From contig NZ_JAGGLV010000003.1 in the NCBI RefSeq assembly GCF_017874735.1, positions 124,001-188,000 of the forward strand: a DNA stretch of 64,000 bases. The letters are read 5' to 3'. The position numbers and the translations under genes were made by a program. Shown here one piece after another: positions 9,047 to 16,690 of the stretch. The first letter of the stretch is position 1. Every line of letters starts with the position of its first letter. The notes under the pieces were generated by a model. The model did not search any database. It saw only the letters and a list, made by a program, of their open reading frames with translations, and was not told where the DNA came from. The DNA comes from Paenibacillus silagei (GTDB lineage: Bacteria; Bacillota; Bacilli; Paenibacillales; Paenibacillaceae).

Positions 9047-9550
9047 ATGTTAACAGGATTAGTACTTGCACTGATCGCGGGGGCGCTGGTCAGTTTACAG
9101 AATATTTTCAACGCCAAAGTCAATGAGCATACAGGCTCTTGGTCGACCACTACACTAGTGCTGGGCATGGGCTTCGCCGCTTCCCTTGTCATGGGGCTGA
9201 TTATGGAAGGGAAGAATATGTTCACGCTGCAGCACATGCAGCCTTGGTACTGGTTAAGCGGAATGATCGGCGTGGGGGTCGTGATCTGCCTGGTCCAGGC
9301 CACCAGAATCCTTGGCGCCACCTATGCCATCTCGATTGTACTTACTGCCCAGCTCGGCTTCGCCTTGCTCTGGGATTCACTGGGCTGGCTGGGCCTGGCG
9401 AAGGTTCCGTTCTCGTTCAACCAGCTGATCGGCGTGCTTATTATCGTAGGCGGGATATTGGTGTTCAAGCTGGGCGGCAAAAGCGATGCCAAAGAGCCCG
9501 CCGGGACGCCGGGTTCCGGCAAGCCGCAGGGGGCGCTGCATACGGATTAA
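9047..9550 (+). CDS. YdcZ/DUF606-family DMT-type membrane protein, partner
   Basis: A second YdcZ-type protein of 167 residues with about five TM helices. The N-terminal helix has LIAGALVSLQNIFNAKVNEHTGSW, the family pattern that includes the SLQN/ITLQG turn. It is related to its upstream neighbour, in keeping with a two-subunit transporter of opposite membrane topology. It has a hydrophilic C-terminal tail of about 25 residues (KLGGKSDAKEPAGTPGS). The substrate is unknown. Confidence 0.8.
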   Translation: MLTGLVLALIAGALVSLQNIFNAKVNEHTGSWSTTTLVLGMGFAASLVMGLIMEGKNMFTLQHMQPWYWLSGMIGVGVVICLVQATRILGATYAISIVLTAQLGFALLWDSLGWLGLAKVPFSFNQLIGVLIIVGGILVFKLGGKSDAKEPAGTPGSGKPQGALHTD

Positions 9551-9576
9551 CGGAAGTAATGCATTAACGGAAGAGA

Positions 9577-9606
9577 GCGTGCCCCGCAGGAATGCGGATG
9601 GCACGC
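9577..9606. terminator. Hairpin between convergent genes
   Basis: GCGTGCC-CCGC pairs with GCGG-AT-GGCACGC (9577-9587 with 9594-9606). It lies between the convergent YdcZ and TrpD2-like genes. The T tract is weak, so it may act as a bidirectional block. Confidence 0.45.
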
Positions 9607-9625
9607 CCCTTACACCACTTCACTC

Positions 9626-10675
9626 TCACCCCTGCCCGAGTGAAGCGACCCTTCTGCCCGCCAGAGCGTGCTGCCAGCGCTGGTAAGTCTCCCAGGCCTG
9701 GCCGTTGTCCAGCAGAGGCTTGCAGGTATAGACGCCTTCCTCAATAGAATTCACACGCCCGGCGGCATGCAGTCTGGCAGCGGCGTTCAGCAGCGTCTGG
9801 TTGTAGTAGGCCATATGCCCGCCGCCTTGCAGGACCTCTTCTGCCGTACGGAGCTGCCGCAGAGCCGTCCATTCCTGCTCAGCAGGTACGGGAACCTCCA
9901 GGCCAAGCGAGTCGGGGTCGATGATATCCAGCTCCGCCGCTCCGTCCTGAATCCGGTATACGCGGTTCGGCCGGTCAATGTACAGATCCTCCGAGCCTTC
10001 CACGCCCTGCACCACCAGCCCGCGCTGATAGCCGAGCTTCACTATGAGCCGGGAGATTCGGTCGAATACCGTATTATGGAATATCCCGAATACAATAAAC
10101 GGCGAGCAGGAATAGTCGATCAGCTTCTCAGCCGTATTGAAAATCGTCCGCATCCCAATGTCCTCACGTAGTCCGCGAAGCTCCCCCAGCGGCGGGCACC
10201 ACTGCTCCGACTTCACGAACAGAACCCCGCTGGCTTCGGCGGCATGAACCGCGTCGCTGCGGCGTAGTCCGGCTACATCCACTCCGCTGGCCTGGATAAT
10301 ATCCTGTAGCGTAATTCCCCATTTGGGCGGCAAGCCCGCTGAACCATGCAGGGTAACCGGCAGACCTGCGGCTGACAGCAGAAAGGCCGTGGGGAAGGTA
10401 GCGATGAAGGAATGCACTCTCCCGTCATACGGACCGGCGCAGTCGATTCCCTGGTGAACAGGCTCACGGAAGGCGTATTTACGGCAGACTGCCACAAAAG
10501 CCTCCAGCTCCTCCAGGCTCTCCAGCTTCATGCGCTCTGCGATCAGGAACGCGCCGATCTGGACCGGTGAAGCAGCCCGGGTGAGTATGGCTTCCGCCGC
10601 ATATTCGGCTTCTCCGTAGCTTAAATCCTTCGCACCGCGTTTGCCGCGGGCAACTTCCTTGAGAATATTAATCAT
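9626..10675 (-). CDS. TrpD2-like (YbiB-type) glycosyltransferase-family-3 protein
   Basis: A protein of 349 residues related to anthranilate phosphoribosyltransferase (TrpD). It has the N-terminal helical domain (ILTRAASPVQIGAFLIAERMK) and the large domain (IDCAGPYDGR in place of the phosphoribosyl-binding loop, then LHGSAGLPPKWG). The replaced GTGGD-type loop and the location far from trp genes point to the TrpD2/YbiB branch, whose E. coli member binds DNA and is not a tryptophan enzyme. It starts at ATG 10675 behind AAGGAGAACACCCT and lies 12 bp after the ANTAR regulator gene. Co-transcription with a nitrite-reductase regulator suggests a role tied to nitrogen assimilation; that part is inference. 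Confidence 0.7.
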   Translation of the reverse strand: MINILKEVARGKRGAKDLSYGEAEYAAEAILTRAASPVQIGAFLIAERMKLESLEELEAFVAVCRKYAFREPVHQGIDCAGPYDGRVHSFIATFPTAFLLSAAGLPVTLHGSAGLPPKWGITLQDIIQASGVDVAGLRRSDAVHAAEASGVLFVKSEQWCPPLGELRGLREDIGMRTIFNTAEKLIDYSCSPFIVFGIFHNTVFDRISRLIVKLGYQRGLVVQGVEGSEDLYIDRPNRVYRIQDGAAELDIIDPDSLGLEVPVPAEQEWTALRQLRTAEEVLQGGGHMAYYNQTLLNAAARLHAAGRVNSIEEGVYTCKPLLDNGQAWETYQRWQHALAGRRVASLGQG

Positions 10676-10687
10676 AGGGTGTTCTCC

Positions 10688-11284
10688 TTAAGTTTGATTC
10701 TGCAGCATCTGGTAGACCTTGACGATGGAGGTTGCTACATCCACGATCCGTTTGCGTTCATTCATCGCCTGCTTGCGCAGCAGGTCATAGGCTTCCGATT
10801 CGCTGATGTTCTTGGCCTTGGACAGAATGCCTTTGGCCATATCGATCCATTTACGTTCTTCGATCCGGGATAGCAACTGCTCCCGTTCCTTCAGCCATTG
10901 CTTGCGCTCGAAGCATTGCCTGGCACTGAAATGCAGCGTCCAGTGAATCTCCGGCGGCTTCATGGCGGGGGACAGAATACCGTCCACCATGATATCGTCG
11001 CCGCAGGCAGAGACGGAGAGGTTAGCGGTATGCGGGGTACACCACCAGATTACCGGCGCGATTCTTTGCCGCACCAGCAGGGATCTCCAGTGGCTGATAT
11101 CCGTCACCGGAAGATTGAGGATGAAGGCGTCGGCATCGCCGATGAACGGAGCGGCCTGCTCCGGTGACGCTGCGGTTCCAACTACATAGCCGCAAGAGCT
11201 TAAGATGTGATCAGGCCCATCAGAGGAGCGCGCTTCTGCGGGATTCTCTGTTCCAGCAGGTTCTATTACGAGCAGGGAATGCAT
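10688..11284 (-). CDS. ANTAR-domain antiterminator (NasT/EutV-like)
   Basis: A protein of 198 residues with a degenerate receiver-like N-terminal half and a C-terminal ANTAR domain (about residues 140-195: IDMAKGILSKAKNISESEAYDLLRKQAM, then ER). The family's A-K-G-I-L/M-x-E-AY-x-LLR pattern is clear. A coiled-coil stretch (REQLLSRIEERKW) precedes it. The N-terminal half lacks the usual DD...D...K receiver set, so phosphorylation control is doubtful. It is divergent from nirB, whose leader carries a matching two-hairpin ANTAR target (11489-11526). I infer that it lets RNA polymerase read through the nirB leader when nitrate or nitrite is present. Confidence 0.85.
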   Translation of the reverse strand: MHSLLVIEPAGTENPAEARSSDGPDHILSSCGYVVGTAASPEQAAPFIGDADAFILNLPVTDISHWRSLLVRQRIAPVIWWCTPHTANLSVSACGDDIMVDGILSPAMKPPEIHWTLHFSARQCFERKQWLKEREQLLSRIEERKWIDMAKGILSKAKNISESEAYDLLRKQAMNERKRIVDVATSIVKVYQMLQNQT

Positions 11285-11360
11285 GGGGGACGACGCTCCT
11301 TTTACCTAAGAATAGAGACATCTTGTATAATTGCAGATAATCCAATTACAGGATAGATTA

Positions 11361-11377
11361 TGTTATATTATATAACA
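11361..11377. promoter_or_regulatory. GlnR/TnrA-type box, site I
   Basis: TGTTATATTATATAACA fits the GlnR/TnrA consensus TGTNANAWWWTNTNACA at every defined position and is a perfect 7-3-7 palindrome. It lies between the divergent ANTAR and nirB genes, about 57 bp upstream of the nirB -35 element, where it could serve either gene. Confidence 0.75.
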
Positions 11378-11423
11378 CTAATCCAGCGTTATTGTCGATA
11401 AATTAAATTAATTAAATTTTATA

Positions 11424-11440
11424 TGTCATAATTATTGACG
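11424..11440. promoter_or_regulatory. GlnR/TnrA-type box, site II (overlaps -35)
   Basis: TGTCATAATTATTGACG fits TGTNAN7TNACA with one mismatch (last base). Its right half is the -35 hexamer TTGACG of the nirB promoter, so binding here would be expected to block transcription. It is spaced 63 bp from site I, close to six helical turns. Confidence 0.55.
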
Positions 11441-11464
11441 TATCGTAGACGGCTGTAGTATAGT
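11435..11464 (+). promoter_or_regulatory. nirB promoter (sigma-A type)
   Basis: TTGACG (11435-11440), an 18-bp spacer, then TATAGT (11459-11464). Transcription would start near 11471, giving a leader of about 150 nt that contains the attenuator hairpins. Confidence 0.7.
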
Positions 11465-11488
11465 CGTTTTAACAAATTCAACAATTCA

Positions 11489-11596
11489 CGAATACAACGA
11501 TGTATTCGGCTGAAGCGGCAATGGCGCCTGCTCTCACTTATATCGCTTACGGGAAATGTATCTTTTCCGGGCGGGGTGAAGCGGGCTATTTCTGTT
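11489..11596 (+). promoter_or_regulatory. ANTAR two-hairpin antiterminator/terminator leader of nirB
   Basis: Hairpin P1 is CGAATAC-[AACGAT]-GTATTCG (11489-11508). Hairpin P2 is AGCGGC-[AATGGC]-GCC(T)GCT (11514-11532, one bulged T). Both loops are six bases with A at position 1 and G at position 4, the defining signature of ANTAR targets. The 3' arm of P2 (11526-11532) can instead pair, together with TCAC 11534-11537, with GTGA-AGCGGGC (11576-11586). The run TATTTCTGTT follows directly, which makes an intrinsic terminator that excludes P2. A nested hairpin (11550-11569) fills the terminator loop. Protein binding to P1-P2 would allow readthrough into nirB. Confidence 0.8.
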
Positions 11597-11623
11597 GTGC
11601 ACCTGGAGAGGAGAGAGATACAG

Positions 11624-14053
11624 ATGACAGTGAAGCGTAAAAAACTAATATTAGTCGGCAATGGGATGGCGGGGGTCAGAGCCATTGAGCATCTGCTCAA
11701 ATTGGCGCCGGAGGCCTACGAGATTACGATTTTTGGCACAGAGCCTTATCCCAACTATAACCGCATCATGCTGTCTTCCGTGCTGGCAGGCGGGGCAAGC
11801 CTGGATGAAATCGTAATTAATGATCTCGAATGGTACCGCAGCTTCAATATTACCTTGTATACGGGACACACAGTAACTTCTATTGATACCGCTGCACGTA
11901 CAGTCTATACGAATAAAGGAGTTACCGCCGCGTATGACGAGCTGATTCTGGCGACCGGCTCTAATCCCTTCATGCTGCCGATCCCCGGAACGGAGAAGGA
12001 GGGCGTCATTGCCTTCCGCGATATCAAGGATACGGAGATCATGCAGGACGTTTCGCAAAAATACAGCAAAGCGCTTGTCATCGGCGGCGGTCTACTCGGA
12101 TTGGAGGCGGCCAGAGGGCTGCTGCATCTGGGGATGGACGTCTCGGTGGTTCACATCCACGAATATATTATGGAGCGTCAATTAGACGAGGCGGCATCCC
12201 GGATGCTGCGGGGAGAGCTGGAGGCTCAGGGCATGAAGTTCCTGCTGAAGAAGCAGTCGGAAGCCATTCTCGGCAAAAAGAGAGTCAAAGGCCTGCTGTT
12301 CGCAGACGGCGAGATGGCGGAGGCCGATCTGATCGTGATGGCGGTCGGCATCAAGCCGAATGTGGAACTTGCCCGCAGCAGCGGGATTGAGGTGAACCGG
12401 GGCATCGTGGTGAACGATTATATGGAGACCAGCCTGCCCGGCATTTACGCCGTAGGGGAATGTGCAGAGCATCGCGGAATTGCCTACGGCCTGGTAGCGC
12501 CGCTATATGAGCAAGGCGCTGTGCTGGCCAAAAGACTGGCAGGCGCTCCCACAGAGGGCTATGCCGGTTCAGTCACCTCAACCAAGCTGAAGGTATCTGG
12601 TGTAGATGTCTTCTCAGCGGGACAATACAACGAGCAGCCCGGAACAAAAGCGCTCCGGTTCCAAGATGAGACGGAGGGAATCTACAAGAAACTGGTCATC
12701 CAGGAGGATAAGCTGATCGGCGCTGTCCTGTTCGGTGATACGAATGACGGCGCGCAGCTCTTCTCGATGATCAAGAAAGGCGAGAATATTAAGGGGCGCG
12801 AGAAAGAGCTGCTGCTCGGCTTGGAGGCCGATGCGCTGGCTGCGCCCAAGGGCAACCGGCTGGAAGGGATGCCCGATGACGAGATCATCTGCGGCTGCAA
12901 CGGAGTAACGAAGGGAACCATTGCCGAAGCGATTACCGCCGGCGGCTGCACCAGTGTCGGCCAGATCAAAGCCTGCACCAAAGCCTCCGCCTCCTGCGGC
13001 GGCTGCAAGCCATTGGTAGAGGGACTGCTCCAGCTCTATGCCGGAGAGGCTGCCGTTACAGTCAAGGAGGGAATCTGCGGCTGTACGACGCTCGGGCGGG
13101 ATGAGATTGTCGCTGAGATTAAGCGGATGAAGCTGACTACGGTGAAGGAAGTCATGCATGTATTGTCCTGGAGCAACGAGGAAGGCTGCCCGAAATGCCG
13201 CCCTTCACTGAACTATTACCTGGGCATGCTCTGGCCGGAGGAATACGTGGATGAGAATGAATCCAGATATACGAATGAGCGCTACCATGCCAATATCCAG
13301 AAGGACGGAACTTATTCTGTGGTGCCGAGAATCTATGGCGGGGTCACTTCTCCGGCGGAGCTGATCAAGATAGCGGAGGTCGCGGTGAAATACGATGTGC
13401 CGCTGGTCAAATTCACCGGAGGGCAGCGACTGGATCTGCTGGGCGTGAAGAAGGAGGATCTGCCGAAGATGTGGGAGGAGCTGGATATGCCTTCCGGGCA
13501 TGCCTACGGCAAGACGCTGCGCACCGTGAAGACCTGCGTAGGCTCCACCTTCTGCCGCTTTGGGACCCAGGATGCGCTGGGGATGGGCATTCGGCTGGAG
13601 AAGGCTTTTGAACGGCTGAATGCGCCGGGGAAGGTGAAGCTGGCTGTATCCGGCTGTCCGCGCAACTGTGCGGAAGCGACAATCAAGGACTTCGGGGTGG
13701 TGGCGATTGACGGCGGCTGGGAGCTGCATGTCGGCGGCAACGGCGGCGTTCATGTCCGGGCGACCGATCTGCTCTGTGTGGTGAAGACCGATGATGAGGT
13801 CCTGGAATGGGCAAGCGCGTTCCTGCAGTATTACCGCGAGCAAGCCGGATGGAACGAACGGACCGCACAGTGGATCGAGCGCGTGGACCTGGACAGCATC
13901 AAGCAGGCGCTGGAATCACCGGAGGAACGGGCGGCGCTGGTGGAGAGAATTCAGAAGACGCTCAGCCTGACTACCGATCCATGGAAGCAGATTGTAAATA
14001 CCCCGGAGCTGCGCAAGAATTTTGAAGTGATCTCGTTACCCGAGACGGTCTAA
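11624..14053 (+). CDS. nirB: Assimilatory nitrite reductase [NAD(P)H] large subunit
   Basis: This 809-residue enzyme reduces nitrite to ammonium in the cytoplasm with NAD(P)H. Order of domains: an FAD/NAD(P) oxidoreductase (residues ~1-400; LVGNGMAG and VIGGGLLGLEA dinucleotide motifs); two BFD-type [2Fe-2S] regions (CGCN...CGGC, and CGCT...CPKC); a ferredoxin-like half domain; and the sirohaem-[4Fe-4S] domain with TCVGSTFCRFGT and SGCPRNCAEA supplying the four cysteines. ATG 11624 follows GGAGAGGAGAG; an in-frame ATG at 11576 lies inside the terminator hairpin and is unlikely. nirD follows after 12 bp. Expression looks controlled by GlnR/TnrA-type boxes and an ANTAR attenuator. Confidence 0.95.
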   Translation: MTVKRKKLILVGNGMAGVRAIEHLLKLAPEAYEITIFGTEPYPNYNRIMLSSVLAGGASLDEIVINDLEWYRSFNITLYTGHTVTSIDTAARTVYTNKGVTAAYDELILATGSNPFMLPIPGTEKEGVIAFRDIKDTEIMQDVSQKYSKALVIGGGLLGLEAARGLLHLGMDVSVVHIHEYIMERQLDEAASRMLRGELEAQGMKFLLKKQSEAILGKKRVKGLLFADGEMAEADLIVMAVGIKPNVELARSSGIEVNRGIVVNDYMETSLPGIYAVGECAEHRGIAYGLVAPLYEQGAVLAKRLAGAPTEGYAGSVTSTKLKVSGVDVFSAGQYNEQPGTKALRFQDETEGIYKKLVIQEDKLIGAVLFGDTNDGAQLFSMIKKGENIKGREKELLLGLEADALAAPKGNRLEGMPDDEIICGCNGVTKGTIAEAITAGGCTSVGQIKACTKASASCGGCKPLVEGLLQLYAGEAAVTVKEGICGCTTLGRDEIVAEIKRMKLTTVKEVMHVLSWSNEEGCPKCRPSLNYYLGMLWPEEYVDENESRYTNERYHANIQKDGTYSVVPRIYGGVTSPAELIKIAEVAVKYDVPLVKFTGGQRLDLLGVKKEDLPKMWEELDMPSGHAYGKTLRTVKTCVGSTFCRFGTQDALGMGIRLEKAFERLNAPGKVKLAVSGCPRNCAEATIKDFGVVAIDGGWELHVGGNGGVHVRATDLLCVVKTDDEVLEWASAFLQYYREQAGWNERTAQWIERVDLDSIKQALESPEERAALVERIQKTLSLTTDPWKQIVNTPELRKNFEVISLPETV

Positions 14054-14065
14054 GGAGGAACCGAA

Positions 14066-14383
14066 ATGACAATGACCAAACTGCTAATCGGCAACCTGAA
14101 TGAGGTAGATATCAAAGGATCACGTAAATTACGGGTAGGAGATACTGAGATTGCCTTGTTCCGGCTAAGCAGCGGAGAGGTGCTGGCGGTGGAGAACCGT
14201 TGTCCGCACAAGGGCGGCCTGCTCTCGGAGGGCATGGTCTGCGGCTCCAAGGTGCACTGCCCGCTCCATGACTGGCGGATCGAGCTGCATACAGGCGAGG
14301 TGCAGGCCCCCGATACGGGACATGTGACCACCTATGAGGTGGAAGTCGATTATGCCACAGGCAACTTGTACTTAACGATCTAA
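14066..14383 (+). CDS. nirD: Nitrite reductase small subunit
   Basis: A 105-residue Rieske-fold partner of NirB. A complete Rieske cluster motif is present (CPHKGG...CPLHDW, two Cys and two His). Some enteric NirD proteins lack these ligands, so here the subunit probably holds a [2Fe-2S] centre. It starts at ATG 14066 behind AAGGAGGAACC. It is in the same operon as nirB and the nitrite channel gene. Confidence 0.92.
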   Translation: MTMTKLLIGNLNEVDIKGSRKLRVGDTEIALFRLSSGEVLAVENRCPHKGGLLSEGMVCGSKVHCPLHDWRIELHTGEVQAPDTGHVTTYEVEVDYATGNLYLTI

Positions 14384-14420
14384 TTCATTCATACAGGGAC
14401 AGTATAAGGGGGGATTCATA

Positions 14421-15308
14421 ATGGACTATGTCAAACCAGGCGAAGTGCTGGGCTCCATGATTGAAGCGGGAAAAACCAAAGCAGAACTGGGCATCATGCA
14501 GCTCATTGTCCGCGGCAGTCTCGGCGGTGCCATTCTGGCATGCGCCACCACACTGGCCTTCACCGCAGTGGCACAGACCAAGATCCCTATGGCGGGCGCG
14601 ATTCTTTTTCCGGTAGGCTTCGTAATGATTATTCTCCTCGGACTGGAGCTGGTTACCGGAAGCTTCGCCTTGATTCCGCTGGCCGTGCTGGAGAAGCAGA
14701 CCACCATCAGGCGCATGCTGGGGAATTATTTCTGGGTCATTCTTGGACATTTGATCGGGTGTGCCATCTATGCCGCATTATACGGGCTGACGATTACGAA
14801 GATGGGGACCGATCTGTCGAATCCCATGGTGCAGACGCTGATTACGGCAAGTGAAGGGAAGACGATTGCTTATCAGAGCCTGGAGGCAGAGGGACTGGCG
14901 CTGGCCTTCATCAAGGCGATGCTCTGCAACTGGATGGTTACGCTGGGTGCGGTGATGGCGATGACCTCGAAATCCACCTCCGGCAAAATCCTCGCCATGT
15001 GGCTCCCCATCCTGACCTTCTTCGGACAGGGCTTCGAGCACACGGTTGTCAATTTCTTCGTCATTCCGGCGGGGATGATGCTTGGAGCGAATGTGACGTT
15101 GGCGGACTGGTGGGTCTGGAACGGCATTCCGGTGCTCCTCGGCAACTTCGCGGGCGGTCTGCTATTCACGGGCCTGCTATTCTACTTATCGCAAAAAGGC
15201 AGCGGGTCGCAAAAAGGCAGCAAACCCGGAGCAACTGCGGGAGCAGAGCTTCCGGGACGCGGAGAGGCGGGGCTCGCGGGCACACCTGCCCTGGAGAAAA
15301 GCGTATGA
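14421..15308 (+). CDS. FocA/NirC-family formate/nitrite transporter
   Basis: An integral membrane protein of 295 residues with six TM helices. It shows FNT-family signatures: an FPVGFVMIILLGLELVTGSF region, WLPILTFFGQGFEHTVVNFFVIPAGMMLG (with the conserved H in the EHTVVN pore region), and NGIPVLLGNFAGG near the end. FNT channels pass nitrite or formate; the neighbours make nitrite the likely substrate. Its tail (residues ~255-295) is hydrophilic and Gly/Lys-rich. The stop overlaps the next gene's start (ATGA). Confidence 0.9.
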   Translation: MDYVKPGEVLGSMIEAGKTKAELGIMQLIVRGSLGGAILACATTLAFTAVAQTKIPMAGAILFPVGFVMIILLGLELVTGSFALIPLAVLEKQTTIRRMLGNYFWVILGHLIGCAIYAALYGLTITKMGTDLSNPMVQTLITASEGKTIAYQSLEAEGLALAFIKAMLCNWMVTLGAVMAMTSKSTSGKILAMWLPILTFFGQGFEHTVVNFFVIPAGMMLGANVTLADWWVWNGIPVLLGNFAGGLLFTGLLFYLSQKGSGSQKGSKPGATAGAELPGRGEAGLAGTPALEKSV

Positions 15309-16072
15309 AGCAGGGCAGCATATCTATTGTAGGCGCAGGTCCGGGTGATCCCGAGCTGATTACATTGAAGGCGCTGCGGCACATTCAATGTGCCGATGTG
15401 ATTCTGTACGACCGGCTGGTGAACGAGGAGCTGCTGGACTATGCCCGGGGCGATGCCGTGCGCATCTACTGCGGTAAAGCGCCGGGCCTGCATTCGATGC
15501 CGCAGGAGACGACAGAGCGGCTGATGATCCGCTATGCCGCAGCCGGAAGCCATGTAGTCCGGCTGAAGGGCGGCGACCCGTTCGTGTTCGGCAGAGGCGG
15601 GGAAGAAGCGTTGTCCGCAGCTGCAGCCGGTATTCCCTATGAGGTGATTCCGGGAATCACCTCGGCGGTCGGCGCAGCCGCTTCTGCGGGCATTCCGCTG
15701 ACCCATCGCGGTGTGGCGGCCTCCTTCGCCATCGTGACTGGCAGCCGCTACCAGACCCAAGATTCGCCGCTGCGTTGGGATGCGCTGGCCCATGGTGTGG
15801 ATACGCTTGTGATTTATATGGGCGTAAGCAAGCTGGGGGAGATCTGCAAGGAACTGCTGGTACACGGCAAAGATCCGCAGACCCCGGTTGCATTAATTGA
15901 GAACGGAACAACGGTGCGCGAACGGATCGTGACCGGCACGCTTGGCAATATCGACAAGGTCGCCGCCGCGATGAAGATCAGCAATCCGGCCATGATCATT
16001 ATCGGTGAGGTGGTCCAGGTCAGAGCGGAGCTGCTGAATCTGGAGGAAGCCGTACGTTCGCAGATCGGGTGA
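15305..16072 (+). CDS. cobA: Uroporphyrinogen-III C-methyltransferase
   Basis: A SAM-dependent enzyme of 255 residues that makes precorrin-2, the precursor of the sirohaem needed by NirB. Motifs: IVGAGPGDPELITLKA at the N-terminus, then RLKGGDPFVFGRGGEE, then PGITSAVGAAASAGIPLTHR; all are standard SUMT/CobA features. It is a stand-alone methyltransferase, with no HemD or CysG fusion. The ATG overlaps the TGA of the transporter gene, so translation is coupled. It corresponds to nasF in Bacillus nitrate-assimilation clusters. Confidence 0.92.
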   Translation: MKQGSISIVGAGPGDPELITLKALRHIQCADVILYDRLVNEELLDYARGDAVRIYCGKAPGLHSMPQETTERLMIRYAAAGSHVVRLKGGDPFVFGRGGEEALSAAAAGIPYEVIPGITSAVGAAASAGIPLTHRGVAASFAIVTGSRYQTQDSPLRWDALAHGVDTLVIYMGVSKLGEICKELLVHGKDPQTPVALIENGTTVRERIVTGTLGNIDKVAAAMKISNPAMIIIGEVVQVRAELLNLEEAVRSQIG

Positions 16073-16084
16073 AGCAGAATAGGG

Positions 16085-16140
16085 CAGGCGCCCACATCTC
16101 CGGGCAGTGAGCCGGGTTATGGCAGCGCCTGTTTCTGTGT
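16085..16140 (+). terminator. Terminator of the nir operon
   Basis: CAGGCGC (16085-16091) pairs with GCGCCTG (16125-16131), followed by TTTCTGTGTT. The long loop contains a further small hairpin. Confidence 0.65.
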
Positions 16141-16209
16141 TATATTCAGGAGGGAGATTATATCGATGATGTGGCATGCTGCGCTGAAAGTCATATTTTC
16201 ACATTCACA

Positions 16210-16223
16210 GTGACTGCTGTCAC
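16210..16223. promoter_or_regulatory. Perfect inverted repeat upstream of the IscA-like gene
   Basis: GTGAC-TGCT-GTCAC is a perfect 5-4-5 palindrome about 85 bp upstream of the next start codon. It may be an operator; no regulator can be named. Confidence 0.4.
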
Positions 16224-16307
16224 ACGGGTCTGCGCAGATTAGGGACTATACTTGTCGCCTACAGATACAGCATAACGGACAGGTTGTCCTGAAGGGAGAA
16301 ATTACAG

Positions 16308-16628
16308 ATGCAGATTGAGCTTAATGCAATGACCCGCGAACGGCTGGAGCAGAGTCTGGCCGGGAAGCCCGGGCAATTCAAAATGTTCTACGATACGGAG
16401 GACTGCGGCTGTAATGGCATGCTGGTCATCCGGGTAGTCAGCGAGCCTTCGCCGACAGATATTGTGTTTCAGACCGAGCCCTTTACCTTCCTGTGTGACC
16501 GCCAGCAGGAATTGCTGTTCGATGACGTGATGCGCCTCGAAGCAGAGGCCGGGTATCCGGCCTACAAGCTGACGAGTGATTCCACCTTATTCGGGAGCAA
16601 TATCAGGGTGCAGGATGCACGGAGCTGA
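16308..16628 (+). CDS. HesB/IscA-like iron-sulfur biogenesis family protein
   Basis: A protein of 106 residues with the beta-rich HesB/IscA-like fold. It has EDCGCNGMLVIRVV in the first half, where A-type carriers have a Cys-containing loop, and GSNIRVQDA at the end. It lacks the C-terminal CGCG motif of true IscA/SufA scaffolds, so it belongs to the YqkB/YneR-like branch found in Bacillota, whose role is not settled. ATG 16308 follows GAAGGGAGAAA. It stands alone downstream of the nitrite operon terminator. Confidence 0.65.
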   Translation: MQIELNAMTRERLEQSLAGKPGQFKMFYDTEDCGCNGMLVIRVVSEPSPTDIVFQTEPFTFLCDRQQELLFDDVMRLEAEAGYPAYKLTSDSTLFGSNIRVQDARS

Positions 16629-16653
16629 AGCAATAAAGATAGTTTAAGAAAAG

Positions 16654-16687
16654 AGGCCATCTTCTCGTAGCATGCGGGGGATGGCCT
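16654..16687. terminator. Bidirectional terminator
   Basis: AGGCCATC (16654-16661) pairs with GATGGCCT (16680-16687). The hairpin lies between the converging IscA-like and SDR genes. T-rich sequence follows on both strands, better on the minus strand (CTTTTCTT). Confidence 0.65.
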
Positions 16688-16690
16688 TTG

